A DNA stretch of 64,000 nt from Cololabis saira. Lineage: Eukaryota > Chordata > Actinopteri > Beloniformes > Belonidae. The stretch is taken from positions 36,274,569-36,338,568 of the forward strand of contig NC_084606.1 of assembly GCF_033807715.1 (NCBI RefSeq). The letters run 5' to 3'. Shown here in pieces: positions 33,701-40,845 of this stretch (positions within the stretch are counted from its first letter, which is position 1; every line of letters begins with the position of its first letter). Both the position numbers and the translations under genes were made by a program. The notes beneath the pieces were generated by a model. It saw only the letters and a list, made by a program, of their open reading frames with translations. It was not told the DNA's origin and searched no databases.

Positions 33701-36682
33701 CCTGTTCTGTGATGTCACAGTAACATCTGAACTGCTCATTGAATTGAGTCGATGTCAGACATCCAAGTGAATCTCAAGCAAAAGAAAATGTGTGGTGTTT
33801 TTTTTTAACCCTTGTGTTGTCTTCGGGTCAAGGAAGGAGGAAGGGAAGAAGAAAAAAGGAAGGAAGGGAGAAAAGGAAGAAAAGAAGGAAGGAAGGGAGG
33901 AAAGAGGGAAGGAAGGGAGGAAAGAAGGAAGGAAGGGAAAAAAGAAGGAAGGAAGGGAAAAAAGAAGAAAGTAAGGGAGGAAAGAAGGAAGGAAGGAAGG
34001 AAGGAAGGAAGGAAGGAAGGAAGGAAGGAAGGAAGGAAGGAAGGAAGGAAGGAAGGAAGGAAGGAAGGAAGGAAGGAAGGAAGGAAGGAAAAAAAGAAGA
34101 AAGTAAGGGAGGAAGGAAGGAAAGAAGGGAGAAAAGAAGGAAGGAAAGAATGGAGGAAGGAAGGGAAAAACGAAGGGAGAAAAGAAGGAAGGAAGGAAAG
34201 AAGGAAGGAAAGGAGAAAAGAAGGAAGGAAGGAAAGAAGGAAGGAAAGGAGAAAAGAAGGAAGGAAGGAAGAAAAGAAGGAAGGAAGGAAAGAAGGGAAA
34301 AAAGAAGGAAGGAAGGGAGAAAAGAAGAAGGGAAGAAGGAAGGAGAGAGCAGGAGGAAATAAGGAACAGGAGAATGAGGTCATATTGACCCAAAGACAGT
34401 ACAAGGGTTAAATCAAAGTAAACTAAACATTACTTAGATACACAACCATAAAAGATCTCACCTTATCATCTTCCCACTGGAAGAAGTTGCAGTCTTTTCT
34501 GTCTCTGCAGGCTGAACACGCATAAAACCGCCGGCCCTCGTCTTTCCCCTTGCAGGTCTTCGCAAACAGTAAAGTTGGTCCTGGAAAAACAGCAAAACAC
34601 AAGTTACCACGTGACTTTGAGCTTCATGGTTAAAGCTACACCCTTAAAGCAACGGGTATTGCTTGTGGAGTAGAAAGAAGTACACCATTACCTAAAACCA
34701 ACATTGACATGGTTAAATTGTGCCATCACATCTAAGGACTGAAAATCATTTACATTTATGAGAGTAAAACTACAGTATGTGTTTATATTTTAGACATTTG
34801 TGGTAAAAGCTGACAGTTATTCTCTGTCAAATTTGTGTCAGACATTTTTATATCAAAATTAAAAAGTCACCTGGTATTTTTTTTACTATGCTTTGATTTA
34901 TCAAAATACTTTTGATTATCTAGTCTTTAAAACGATATTTTTAAGGGGTTTCAAGTAATGTCACACTGTCTTGTTTCCAATTAGAATGTATTAAATTACA
35001 ATACAAAACCTTAATAAAGTCTATTTTGATTTGGATTTTGTCTTTTTGCAAATGGTCCACAAAGTGCATTTCATTTTCTCTTTAAAATAAAAGATATATC
35101 TCAAAAACTAAAGTATGAATTCATTCCAAATAAATTTCCTGTGGTTTGAAAGGCTTCTGCGTTACTTTTTTCCATTACCAATTGTGAGGGATCTAGCTAT
35201 GGGATTTCTGTATTTAGAAAAAATATGTTTAAAATTAAAAAACTAAGGAACAAATATCAATGCAGATATATAGGTCTTGCTATGTTGGCAGTCAGGAAAT
35301 GTATAACCTTAAATGTGAAAGAATCTAAACCTCCAGTATTAGTCCACTGGTGGAATTAACTCTCAAGCTCCTTACACTTGATGATATTTATTACAAGAGT
35401 AAAGGCAGATCCTCAGACTTTTTACAAATATGGCAATCTCATACAGAATTTGACTTTAAGAATTTCTCAGGTCAATGTAAGGCAAGGCATAGTGACAATG
35501 ATAAGAAAATAATGACATTAGGTGGTTTCTACTTTTTTTTTTGATACGTTCCCTTCATCATGAAGTATGGTAGGAATATTATTTAACTATTTAATTATTA
35601 TTTCAGAGTCATTGATATGACAGATATGGTAGTACTATCTGGTATTTTCAATTAGTTCAATGAGTAGAATTTTTGGTTAGTATATCTGGTATGATTATAG
35701 CACTATAATATGTTTTGGTGTGTATGGACTTGGACTGACTTAATTTTTTTTTTTAAGTTGAGTTGTGGGGGTTTTGTGTTCTATGTATGTAAGGTATACC
35801 CCTCTTTTTGTAATTGAAAATATAAAAATATAATAAAAAATTAAAAATTTAAAAATTATTTACATTTTTTGGGTAGTTATTTGCACTTTTTAGCTATTTA
35901 TTTTGTTAGTATGGACTTGTAACATACAGATTATTAAAGATTGGCTTATATTGGTTGTTTTGATGCATAGCCAATAAAAATTCTCCATAAAATGGAAGGA
36001 TACCATGCAGAAATGTAAAAATATGCTTAGGCTTGTTCTACAGGACTGTTTCAGAATATTGTGATAAAGTCCTTTATTTTCTGTAATGCAAAAATGTCAT
36101 ACATTCTGGATTCATTACAAATCAACTGAAATATTGCAAGCCTTTTATTATTTCAATATTGCTGATCATGGCTTAACAGTTTAAGAAAACTCAAATATCC
36201 TATCTCAAAAAATTTGAATATTCTGGGAATCTTAATCTTAAACTGTAAGCCATAATCAGCAATATTAAAATAATAAAAGGCTTGCAATATTTCAGTTGAT
36301 TTGTAATGAATCCAGATTGTATGACATTTTTGTTTTTGTAATTGCATTACAGAAAATAAAGAACTTTATCACAATTTTCTGAGACAGTCCTGTCTCTTTC
36401 TGGGTCAGAAAGGGTTAAAAGCTTGGCTTCACCAAGAGCTATTATGGCTTAACCAAATGCCGAACTCATGAAAAGATTAATCTTACTCGTTAATTATTGC
36501 AAGCCACTAAGATAGTAGTGTCTAAATATTTTAAAAAGGCCTAAGGATTTTAAAATAAGGGATAACTCAATGCAGTCTGGTTACTGATACTCACCGTGCG
36601 GGCAACAAGGGGCTGTTTTACCATCTTCCGGGATGACAACGTCTATCCAGAGACTGTCGGGGTTTTCTTCGTTTATATCCAT
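8249..36682 (-). CDS. zcchc4: zcchc4, 28S rRNA N6-adenosine methyltransferase (13 coding exons)
   Basis: Known role: SAM-dependent enzyme placing a single m6A on 28S rRNA, acting in the nucleolus. Exons, 5' to 3': 36595-36682, 34462-34580, 33450-33532, 30063-30335, 28181-28261, 18528-18610, 18310-18447, 17324-17421, 15520-15641, 9757-9832, 9623-9674, 9401-9542, 8249-8369. They total 1476 nt, or 491 residues (human about 513), and every junction keeps phase. Seen in order: GRF-type finger (res. 26-69), Cys/His segment in exon 4 (FCQDCQ), methyltransferase fold with DPPFGG at about 261-266, and a Cys/His-rich C-terminus with a CCHC knuckle at about 431-444. The start was chosen as the ATG giving [12 protein letters not shown], followed by the family's CCPHG motif. 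No lesion is seen; the gene looks intact. The exon 6 donor is the one uncertain junction. Intron 5 contains an opposite-strand TRIM-like gene. Confidence 0.95.
8425..9355 (-). mobile_element. palindromic element A, copy 2, in zcchc4 intron 12
   Basis: Inverted relative to 5014-5690, with the same hairpin core (8593-8752). About 250 bp at 8866-9112 is an extra insertion of another repeat (CAACATTTCGACTTTTTTC units) also seen at 16725-16820 and 40050-40120. Confidence 0.7.
9401..9832 (-). CDS. zcchc4: zcchc4 exons 10-12: C-terminal zinc-binding region
   Basis: Exons 9757-9832, 9623-9674 and 9401-9542 are separated by introns of only 82 and 80 bp. They encode paired Cys/His motifs ([41 protein letters not shown]) and then a CCHC knuckle of spacing C-x2-C-x4-H-x4-C ([15 protein letters not shown]). 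This region is known in the human protein to be needed for rRNA recognition. Confidence 0.95.
10605..10724. mobile_element. GC-rich palindromic MITE (family G), copy 1
   Basis: Begins AGGCTGATTTATGGTTCTGC with internal CTACGGCGTAGG; the 3' end is diverged. Preceded by TAA. Confidence 0.7.
10765..11855 (+). mobile_element. hAT MITE with exact 8-bp target duplication
   Basis: The 13-bp perfect inverted ends TAGGGATGGGAAT are flanked by identical GGAGCGCG (10757-10764 and 11856-11863). An 8-bp duplication and TAG-type ends define hAT. The interior is non-coding with repeats of TCTTATCGATT, and it holds a second family-G MITE. Confidence 0.9.
11381..11521. mobile_element. family G MITE, copy 2, nested in the hAT MITE
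   Basis: Near-perfect hairpin. The left arm has GCAGAGCCTACGGCGTAGGG, the right arm CCCTACGCCGTAGGCTCTGC, and the outer ends are ATTTATGG and CCATAAATCAGCCT. Confidence 0.85.
12998..14081 (+). mobile_element. piggyBac-like element expanded by (GGAA)n, intron 9
   Basis: Flanked by TTAA on both sides (12994-12997, 14082-14085), with inverted ends CCCTCGTACTGTC and CCCTTGTACTGTC. The interior is almost wholly purine: GGAA tetranucleotides with GGGAAAAAGAAGG interruptions. The TTAA flanks and CCC-starting ends are the piggyBac hallmark; it has no coding capacity. Confidence 0.75.
14304..15090. mobile_element. long-inverted-repeat MITE, intron 9
   Basis: The ends CTGTCCTAACTG and CAGTTAGGACAG are inverted. 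Internal arms also pair, with landmarks AGCGCTGTAGGAAACAGTCA and ACCTCAATAAAGTGGCAG. It contains a family-G MITE at 14432-14521. 15091-15519 and 14086-14303 show nothing further. Confidence 0.7.
14432..14521. mobile_element. family G MITE, copy 3 (short)
   Basis: GGCTGATTTATGGTTCCGCG at the left and CCATAAATCAGCCTT at the right, with an abbreviated core. Confidence 0.8.
15520..17421 (-). CDS. zcchc4: zcchc4 exons 8-9
   Basis: Exon 8 (17324-17421) has the conserved [12 protein letters not shown], ending MLDYQ. Exon 9 (15520-15641) has [20 protein letters not shown] and ends in DEGY plus two bases. The intron between them carries a 1.5-kb hAT insertion flanked by 8-bp duplications. Confidence 0.95.
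15795..16430 (+). repeat. dispersed retro-type repeat (family R), nested
   Basis: Contains CATTCAAAAGTTATGGCAGA and ends near CCGTGCTTGGGCCCTAATAA after a microsatellite-like AATAATAAC. Also found at 43100-43262 and 43905-44548. Confidence 0.65.
16585..17002. mobile_element. hAT-like MITE fragment (GTCGGCAACCC family)
   Basis: The ends GTCGGTAACCCGCGGCTCTA and GGGTTGCCGACCCCTG are inverted. The interior has repeated TCTCGACATTTCGAC. It is the same family as the insertion at 39762-40845. Confidence 0.65.
17515..17935. mobile_element. two MITE fragments in intron 7
   Basis: 17515-17690 matches the left end of the element at 28297-29136 (CCAGGACCGGTTTAATGTCT). 17735-17935 matches one arm of the palindromic MITE at 36050-36393 (AGGCTTGCAATTTCAGTTGA). 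17936-18309 shows no recognisable feature. Confidence 0.65.
18310..18610 (-). CDS. zcchc4: zcchc4 exons 6-7: catalytic DPPF motif
   Basis: Exon 6 (18528-18610) reads [21 protein letters not shown]. Exon 7 (18310-18447) reads [15 protein letters not shown], the DPPF tetrad of amino-N6-adenine methyltransferases. A stronger-looking donor (GAG|GTAAGT) lies 10 nt earlier in the exon, but only CAG|GTGCAT at 18528/18527 keeps the frame into exon 7 and the expected spacing. Confidence 0.92.
18806..19420. mobile_element. DNA element with TCTACGTTT inverted ends, intron 5
   Basis: Left TCTACGTTTCCATGCA and right TGCATTTAAACGTAGA are inverted. The interior has repeated CCGAATATTGGCAATAACC-like phrases. 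Probably PIF/Harbinger-like by appearance; target duplication not resolved. The following 19421-20514 has no gene or repeat I can name. Confidence 0.55.
20515..21146. mobile_element. PIF/Harbinger-like element H, copy 1
   Basis: Starts GGCCCCGTTTACACAGGGC and shares its whole length with 25762-26463. Its right end is diverged. It holds a family-G MITE (20835-20981). Confidence 0.65.
20835..20981. mobile_element. family G MITE, copy 4
   Basis: Long perfect-looking hairpin with arms around CTACGGCGTAGGGTACGCGG, flanked by TAA on both sides. Confidence 0.85.
21600..21815. repeat. dispersed repeat ending in AATTGAATTGAAT
   Basis: Contains CTTGCCACTGTTTGGCTTCA and ends TATATAAATAAAATTGAATT, a very common fish repeat tail. 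A longer copy lies at 23625-24163. Confidence 0.7.
21992..25268 (+). CDS. TRIM-family gene, coiled coil plus PRY/SPRY, no RING or B-box seen, nested in zcchc4 intron 5
   Basis: Six coding exons: 21992-22168, 22278-22373, 23202-23432, 23515-23534, 24172-24302, 24643-25268. All are in phase and give 426 residues. The 96-nt and 231-nt exons are the exact coiled-coil exon sizes of TRIM genes. Their translations ([16 protein letters not shown]..., then [20 protein letters not shown]) form coiled coil at about 60-168. The last exon is a PRY/SPRY (B30.2) domain at about 219-415 with [19 protein letters not shown] and LMFYDADS. Such domains bind protein partners, often in innate immunity. The start ATG is 10 nt after acceptor TTGGGTCAG; a likely non-coding 5' exon ends at 21525 with GTAAGT. 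The first 59 residues have no Cys/His finger, so ligase activity is not expected unless upstream exons were missed. Which TRIM it derives from is unresolved. Confidence 0.85.
22384..22975. repeat. minisatellite in TRIM-like intron 2
   Basis: About 600 bp of imperfect units of roughly 20-28 bp built on ACCAGACCGCGCCA, CCCAGACCGCACC and GCTAACCAGACTGCACCACGC. It starts right after the 96-nt exon donor. Confidence 0.9.
23625..24163. repeat. long copy of the CTTGCCACTGTTTGG repeat, TRIM-like intron 4
   Basis: Includes the CCAGCTGGTCTTCAGCAGGA and CTTGCCACTGTTTGGCTTAA landmarks and ends in AATTGAATTGAATTG just before the next exon. Confidence 0.7.
24455..24600 (+). pseudogene. small LINE reverse-transcriptase scrap
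   Basis: One frame reads [10 protein letters not shown], a conserved L2-type reverse-transcriptase phrase, inside the last TRIM-like intron. No other coding remains. Confidence 0.45.
25316..25560 (-). mobile_element. element B, terminal fragment
   Basis: Starts CGCTTTTCCACTAGTACCTA and carries ATTGGTCGGGGGGTTGGAG. It lies 50 bp after the TRIM-like stop codon, so it probably forms part of that gene's 3' UTR. Confidence 0.7.
25562..25567 (+). terminator. candidate AATAAA poly(A) signal for the TRIM-like gene
   Basis: First AATAAA downstream of the TRIM-like stop, about 295 nt away, at the junction of two transposon fragments. Confidence 0.4.
25762..26463. mobile_element. PIF/Harbinger-like element H, copy 2, TAA duplication
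   Basis: Inverted ends GGCCCTGTTTACAC and GGCCACGTTTCCAC, flanked by TAA (25759-25761, 26464-26466). It contains a family-G MITE (26142-26258) close to where copy 1 also carries one. Confidence 0.8.
26142..26258. mobile_element. family G MITE, copy 5
   Basis: AGGCTGATTTATGGTTCCG to CCATATTATTCAGGCT, with the core CTACGGCGTAGGGTACGCGG. Confidence 0.8.
26944..27838. mobile_element. hAT-like element with CAGTGTTTCC ends
   Basis: 14-bp perfect inverted ends CAGTGTTTCCTCTA. It contains a nested 185-bp MITE (27315-27499, ends TGCCGCGTTCCATTT) and a (CCG)n run at 27732-27784. An exact 8-bp duplication was not found. Confidence 0.75.
27732..27784. repeat. (CCG)n microsatellite
   Basis: About 17 CCG/CCA triplets inside the hAT-like element in zcchc4 intron 5. 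Confidence 0.95.
28181..30335 (-). CDS. zcchc4: zcchc4 exons 4-5: linker finger and start of the methyltransferase domain
   Basis: Exon 4 (30063-30335) contains [12 protein letters not shown], the conserved block [14 protein letters not shown] and the nucleotide-fold strand KVLCVGTPR, the probable SAM-site glycine motif. Exon 5 (28181-28261) continues RLQELIKL and ends LLLDIDYR. Both are phase 1/2 exons with AG acceptors and GT donors. Confidence 0.95.
28297..29136. mobile_element. hAT-like element, zcchc4 intron 4
   Basis: The inverted ends CAGTGGTCCTCGACC and GGTTGGAGACCACTG enclose GCCCGGTACCGGGCCGGGG near the right end. Non-coding; target duplication not clear. Confidence 0.65.
29156..29710. 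mobile_element. hAT MITE with exact 8-bp duplication, zcchc4 intron 4
   Basis: The ends TAGGGCTGGGCGATAT and TATCACCCAGCCCTA are inverted and flanked by GTAGTAGA on both sides (29148-29155, 29711-29718). It holds five perfect copies of GCTAACAGAGAT (29523-29582). 29719-30062 shows nothing further. Confidence 0.88.
30371..31336. mobile_element. DNA element with CCCAATACTCCCCCTA ends, intron 3
   Basis: The left GGCCCAGTCCCAATACTCCC is repeated inverted at 31230-31252 and again at 31320-31336, so two ends are nested. A family-G MITE (30809-30922) is inside. Confidence 0.6.
30809..30922. mobile_element. family G MITE, copy 6
   Basis: AAGGCTGATTTATGGATCCG to GGAACCATAAATCAG with the GGAGCCTACGGCGTGGG core. 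Confidence 0.8.
31486..32173. repeat. 43-bp minisatellite, exactly 16 copies, intron 3
   Basis: Unit begins GTACAGTTACCAAGAACCAG and ends ATTAATATTTG. Copies are identical except one C/T site in GTGGTyCATGG, with T in copy 5 and in the last three copies. The total is 688 bp with no spacers. Confidence 0.97.
33122..33317 (-). pseudogene. THAP zinc-finger exon of a DNA transposon, intron 3
   Basis: Reads from an ATG through CCAINC (C-x3-C), then [14 protein letters not shown] and WICGSHF (C-x2-H), the C2CH layout of THAP domains, and ends at donor CAG|GTAATG. THAP domains are the DNA-binding part of P-element-type and some other fish transposases. The surrounding 32190-33430, with inverted stretches near 32830-32950, looks like the element. 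No further transposase exon is visible, so I take it as a relic; it is on the same strand as zcchc4. Confidence 0.65.
33809..34407 (+). mobile_element. piggyBac-like element expanded by (GGAA)n, intron 2
   Basis: TTAA at 33805-33808 and 34408-34411. Inverted ends CCCTTGTGTTGTCTTCGGG and CCCTTGTACTGTCTTTGGG, each followed by TCAA. The interior is GGAA/GAAAAAAG purine repeat on the same strand as in 12998-14081. Confidence 0.82.
34462..36682 (-). CDS. zcchc4: zcchc4 exons 1-2: start and GRF zinc finger
   Basis: Exon 1 (36595-36682) gives 29 codons ending APCCPH plus one base. Exon 2 (34462-34580) completes the Gly and reads [11 protein letters not shown]..., then [20 protein letters not shown]. 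The Cys/His spacing and the C-terminal Phe-Phe-x-Trp match GRF-type fingers, which bind single-stranded nucleic acid in other proteins. Intron 1 (34581-36594) holds L1 3' debris and a palindromic MITE. Confidence 0.95.
35040..35860 (+). pseudogene. L1/Tx1-like LINE 3' end, intron 1
   Basis: A plus-strand frame near 35350-35545 ([18 protein letters not shown], then [11 protein letters not shown]) resembles the C-terminus of L1-clade ORF2, followed by an AT-rich 3' tail to about 35860. Confidence 0.45.
36050..36393. mobile_element. palindromic MITE, intron 1
   Basis: Two long arms (36050-36205, 36240-36393) pair over phrases such as CAAATCAACTGAAATATTGC. The ends ACAGGACTGT and ACAGTCCTGT are inverted. 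A fragment lies at 17735-17935. Confidence 0.75.
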
Positions 36683-36784
36683 CTGGTTGCGGGTTAGAAA
36701 TGAAGAAATTTCACAGAAAAACTTAAAAACGTGGAAGAGATTAACGCCGAGAAGTGGGACATGCGGCTGCTCGTCGCGCAGATA

Positions 36785-36802
36785 TGACGTCACACACACG
36801 TG
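36785..36802. promoter_or_regulatory. CRE and E-box upstream of zcchc4
   Basis: A full palindromic TGACGTCA (36785-36792) and CACGTG (36797-36802) lie 103-120 bp upstream of the zcchc4 start codon, in a locally CpG-containing stretch. They would suit CREB/ATF and bHLH (MYC/USF) factors; use in vivo is inference. Confidence 0.55.
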
Positions 36803-36959
36803 GTCCCGTCGTTCATAAACATCAATAAATTAACTTTATTTAAAAGGGATATGTCTTCAGTTCCATATGTGATCCATGGATCTATTAATAAAATCTAATC
36901 TAATAATATTAATAATTATATTAATAAATGTAAATTTATATAATAATAATTTTATAATG

Positions 36960-36990
36960 ATTAATTAATAATATAATATAATTAATAATA

Positions 36991-37079
<89 letters not shown>

Positions 37080-37080
37080 T
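36960..37080. repeat. (AAT)n microsatellite
   Basis: About 120 bp of AAT/TAA trinucleotides between zcchc4 and a LINE fragment. Confidence 0.95.
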
Positions 37081-37099
37081 TAATCTAATCTAATCTAAT

Positions 37100-37830
37100 A
37101 ATAAAAGATGTGATCCCATATTGGAATAAATATAGAAAATATTAACTGGAAGAAGGTCTGGCTCTCACCCAACCAATGATCTGGTGACAAACAAAGTTAA
37201 AGAAATGTCATTTAAGTTCATTCATAAATTCTATCCTACAAATGATCACATTGTAAAAATATTCAAAAGAAATATAGATTAAAAATGTACTTTTTGTTCT
37301 GCAAATTTGGAAACAATGACTCTTTTATTCTGGATGTGCCCCATTGTTCAAACGTTTTGGAGTGATATGTGTAATTTTGTGTCTGAAAGCATTGAAACTG
37401 ATTTCAAATTATTTTGGAAGGATGTGTTGTTTGGAGTTTTTGACCATGTTACGATTAGAACAAAGCCGAAAGAAACATTTATTATTAATATGATTATTAT
37501 CCTTGCAAAATTCCACATCCACAAATCCAAATTCTTACACAAAAAAACCCTCTTTTTTTACTTTTCATTGTGAATTCAATCAGTATCTGGACTCTATTAA
37601 GTTTTCTACTAATTCAAAAGCAATCAAAGCCATAAATGTATGTAAATGTTTTGGCTTTCTGTTATAATTTCATCCCCCCTGGCTGGTTATAATGTGTTGT
37701 GCTTTTTGTTTTGTTTTTTATTTGATTTATACTCTTTATATGTTATAATTCAACGTGAAATTGCATAATGTGAAGTTTTGTTATCATTGTACTGTTTGCA
37801 AATGTTAAATAAAAAAAAAAAAAAAATTGA
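37100..37830 (+). pseudogene. L1/Tx1-like LINE 3' end
   Basis: Plus-strand frames include CTFCSANLETM in pieces, then LLFWMCPIVQTFWSDM, the conserved Cys-rich C-terminus of L1-clade ORF2, with stops upstream. It ends in AAATAAAAAAAA. 37840-38357 has no recognisable feature. Confidence 0.65.
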
Positions 37831-38357
37831 ATAATACACAGAAGAAGACCAACTTCCGGTATGGACTTCCGGTATGGATGGAAGTATGGCCGCGCCCTTG
37901 TCGGCCATCTTGCCTGCAGCCAGGTCCCTCTCAAAAAAGTTACAATTCTTTATCTTTTCGTTTAAAAAAAGAAATAAATTCAATTTGAGCCATATTTAGT
38001 TGAATAAAACGTGTATGTGGATGCCTAAACTCTGGACTTGTATTGTTCCAGCTCGATTTATTTTAAATATTTTAAATCTTTTTAACCTTTATTTGAATGT
38101 TTTTATTTGTTTATATATTGGATGGATCCCCATTAATTAGCTGCCGCCTTGACAATCTTCCTGGGGTCAGTAAAGTACATTAAATATTACATAAATGATA
38201 ACATCTAACGCAAAAATACAGTCATACATTCCTTATTCCTACTTATTCACTATACCATACATTAGTAGTATATTTTCAGTCACTGCTATCATTAAAATAA
38301 TTCTACTAATTTCAATATCAATAATACATTCCCAGTCATATGGTCTGCAACAATATA

Positions 38358-38828
38358 TACCGTATTTTCTGGACTATAAGCCGCTACTTTTTTCATAGGT
38401 TTTCAACCATGCGGCTTATACAAAGAGAGTCTCTACCACCGCTCGGGGGAGTGCTAACCAGTATTAGAATAAAAACTAAGACAAAATAAATGCAAAGAAG
38501 AATACACTACTTCTTCTTTAGCAGATAGAAGTAGGTAGTGGCAGATTTCAAACAGATAAATAGATAAATAAATACCGGTTATTTTCTCTTGGTTCTGTCC
38601 CGTTTTAATCAGCAAAGTTGCTGCCGTGTTAAAAGACACTGTTAGGAAAGGATCTATTTAGGTACAAACATGTACATCATTTACAGTTCAAAATCATTCT
38701 GTACATGTAGTAAATATCTAATCTAACAACATAAATATCTACAGCTTGCATATCTTTTTTTTTTAAATAGAGCGGATGCGGCTTATATACAGGTGCGGCG
38801 TGTACCATATTTTCTGGACTATATTATT
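38358..38828. mobile_element. pogo/Tigger-like non-autonomous element
   Basis: TACCGTATTTTCTGGACTAT AAGCCGC at the left and GCGGCTTATATACAGG then ACCATATTTTCTGGACTAT at the right, the fish Tigger-like family phrase. The interior has no transposase. Confidence 0.55.
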
Positions 38829-39412
38829 TTATTTTTTTAACACAACCATTCAAACAGACAAAAGTACAACATAATCATCTTCAGGCAAATTAAATCAATA
38901 AAATAATAAAATAAATTAAAATTAATAAAAAATAAAAATGAGCTTAAATTAAAATAATCTTAAAGTGAATTCAAGTAATTTAATAAATAATATAATAAAT
39001 AAAATAACAGAATAAAAAATAAATTAAGCACAAGTAGCACAACATTTCCAGCCTTTGTACTTTTCTTTTTTAACCAGGCAGAACTAGAACAAACATGAAC
39101 TCATAGAAACTCTGTGTGTGTTTGAGTCTGTGTAAATGTGACAAAACATGCAAAAACAAACATTTTTCCCAAAGAATCACCCAGTGATGTCATGAGATTG
39201 ACGCGTACGCGGATAAAAGGGATAAAAGAAAAGTAACAGCTCAACGTAGCCTAATGTAGCGGAGTAAGAGGAACAGTTTCTTCTTCACAAATCTACTCAA
39301 GTAAAAATAAAAAGTATAGTGATCCAAAACTACTCCTAAAAGTACAACATTTCCCAAAACTTACTCAAGTAAATGTAACGGAGTAAATGTAACTCGTTAC
39401 TACCACCTCTGG
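38829..39412. mobile_element. AGAGGTGG hAT-like element, right-end fragment
   Basis: Ends GTAACTCGTTACTACCACCT CTG. Shares about 430 bp with 41797-42235 in the same orientation and, inverted, with 44730-45769. Confidence 0.65.
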
Positions 39413-39761
39413 ATACCATAGTCATGAGATGGGCAGCTAGTGGAGTTGTGGGAAATATTTGAATTTGGTGAAAGGTAGAAGTATTAAACCATCAATAAGA
39501 CAAAATGTAAATACCAAGGGTATTGTAATGTCAGGAGTTGAACACAAGGTGGCGATGTTGGCAGATGATGTGCTGTTCTGCCTGGGGGAGCCAAAAGGGT
39601 CATTTAATTAATTGATTTCCACTTTGTCTGATTTTGGCAAATTATCTGGCTACATCTTAATATCTCAAAAACTCAGGTGATGACATTAAACTATATAGTC
39701 CCTGTGACTCTAAGTAGGAAATTTAAGGTAAATTGGGAAAATGAGAATATTAAATATCTAG

Positions 39762-40845
39762 GGCAGGGTCGGCAACCCAAATGTTTTAGAGCCGTATTGG
39801 ACCAAAAACACAAAAAACAAATATTTCTGGAGCCACAAAAAATGAAGTCTTGTATAAACCTTAGAATGAAGACAACACATGTTGCATGTTTCTATATTAG
39901 TTAGAACTGGGTCCTCGGCTGCAACTGTAGCTGCTAATGTCTTTCCACATGACTCTTTTTGTTACGCGAATATATGGAAGAGTATTAGGGCCAGGCAGAA
40001 GAGAAAAATAAAATAATATTTTAGAGGAGGAAGATTTTTTTTTCATTATGCACTTCGAGAACAAAGTCGAAATGTCGAGAAAAAAGTTGAAATGTTGAGA
40101 AAAAAAGTCGAAATGTTGGGGAAAAGGAACAAAAAAAGAAAAAAAAGAAAAAAAAGAGAAAAAAGAAAAAAAATGAGAAAAAAGGAAAAGAAAAGAAAAA
40201 AAATTAAAAGAGAAAAAAAGGAAAAAAGAGCAAAAAAAGGAAAAAAAAAGAAAAAAAAATGAGAAAAAAGGAAAAGAAATAAAAGAAGAAAAAAAGGGAA
40301 AAAAAGGAAAAAATACGGAACGCCCCTAAAGGGACACGGATTTTTTTTTATATATATAATGAGTTTTAAGCGTGCGCGTGAAACTTTTACGCGCGCGCGT
40401 AAAGCCTTTAAGTGAGCACGTAAAGTTGTTTACGTGAGCACGTAAAACGTTCATGCACTCACTAAAAAGTTTCACGCGCTCTCGCAAAACTTATAAGTGA
40501 GCGCCTAAAAGTTATTCTACGTGAGCGCGTAAAAACAAGTACATGGGAGTATTGCTGGAACAGGAGACCATCAAGTTGCGCCCTGCTCTGTTTATGAATG
40601 TAAATGACATTACAGGATTTAGCTGAGCTGTATTTTAACCTGGGACTCCATTATAAGGACATTACCACTTTGCTTGCAAGTAAACAACTTTACGTGCTCC
40701 CTTAAAGGTTTCACGCGCACGCTTAAAACTCATTATTAAAAAAAAAAAAAATCTGCGTCCCTTTAGGGGCTCCGTAAAAAAAAGAGCAAAATAAGGGAAA
40801 AAAAGAAGAAAAAAGGAAAAAAAGAAAAAAAAAAGCATTTTTGAA
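39762..40845. mobile_element. hAT-like MITE (GTCGGCAACCC family) inside the LINE
   Basis: Begins AGGGTCGGCAACCCAAATG and continues with AGTCGAAATGTCGAGAAAA units and a 200-bp (GAAAAA)n stretch. It is itself interrupted by the MITE 40314-40776. Its right terminus is missing, ending in TTTTTGAAAAAGCTC. Confidence 0.6.
40314..40776. mobile_element. MITE with TACGGA-CCCCTAAAGGGAC ends
   Basis: The left end TACGGAACGCCCCTAAAGGG pairs with the right end CCCTTTAGGGGCTCCGTA. The interior carries about ten degenerate units centred on CGCGTAAA or CACGTAAA. A second copy frames the L2 fragment at 51243-52690. Confidence 0.75.
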
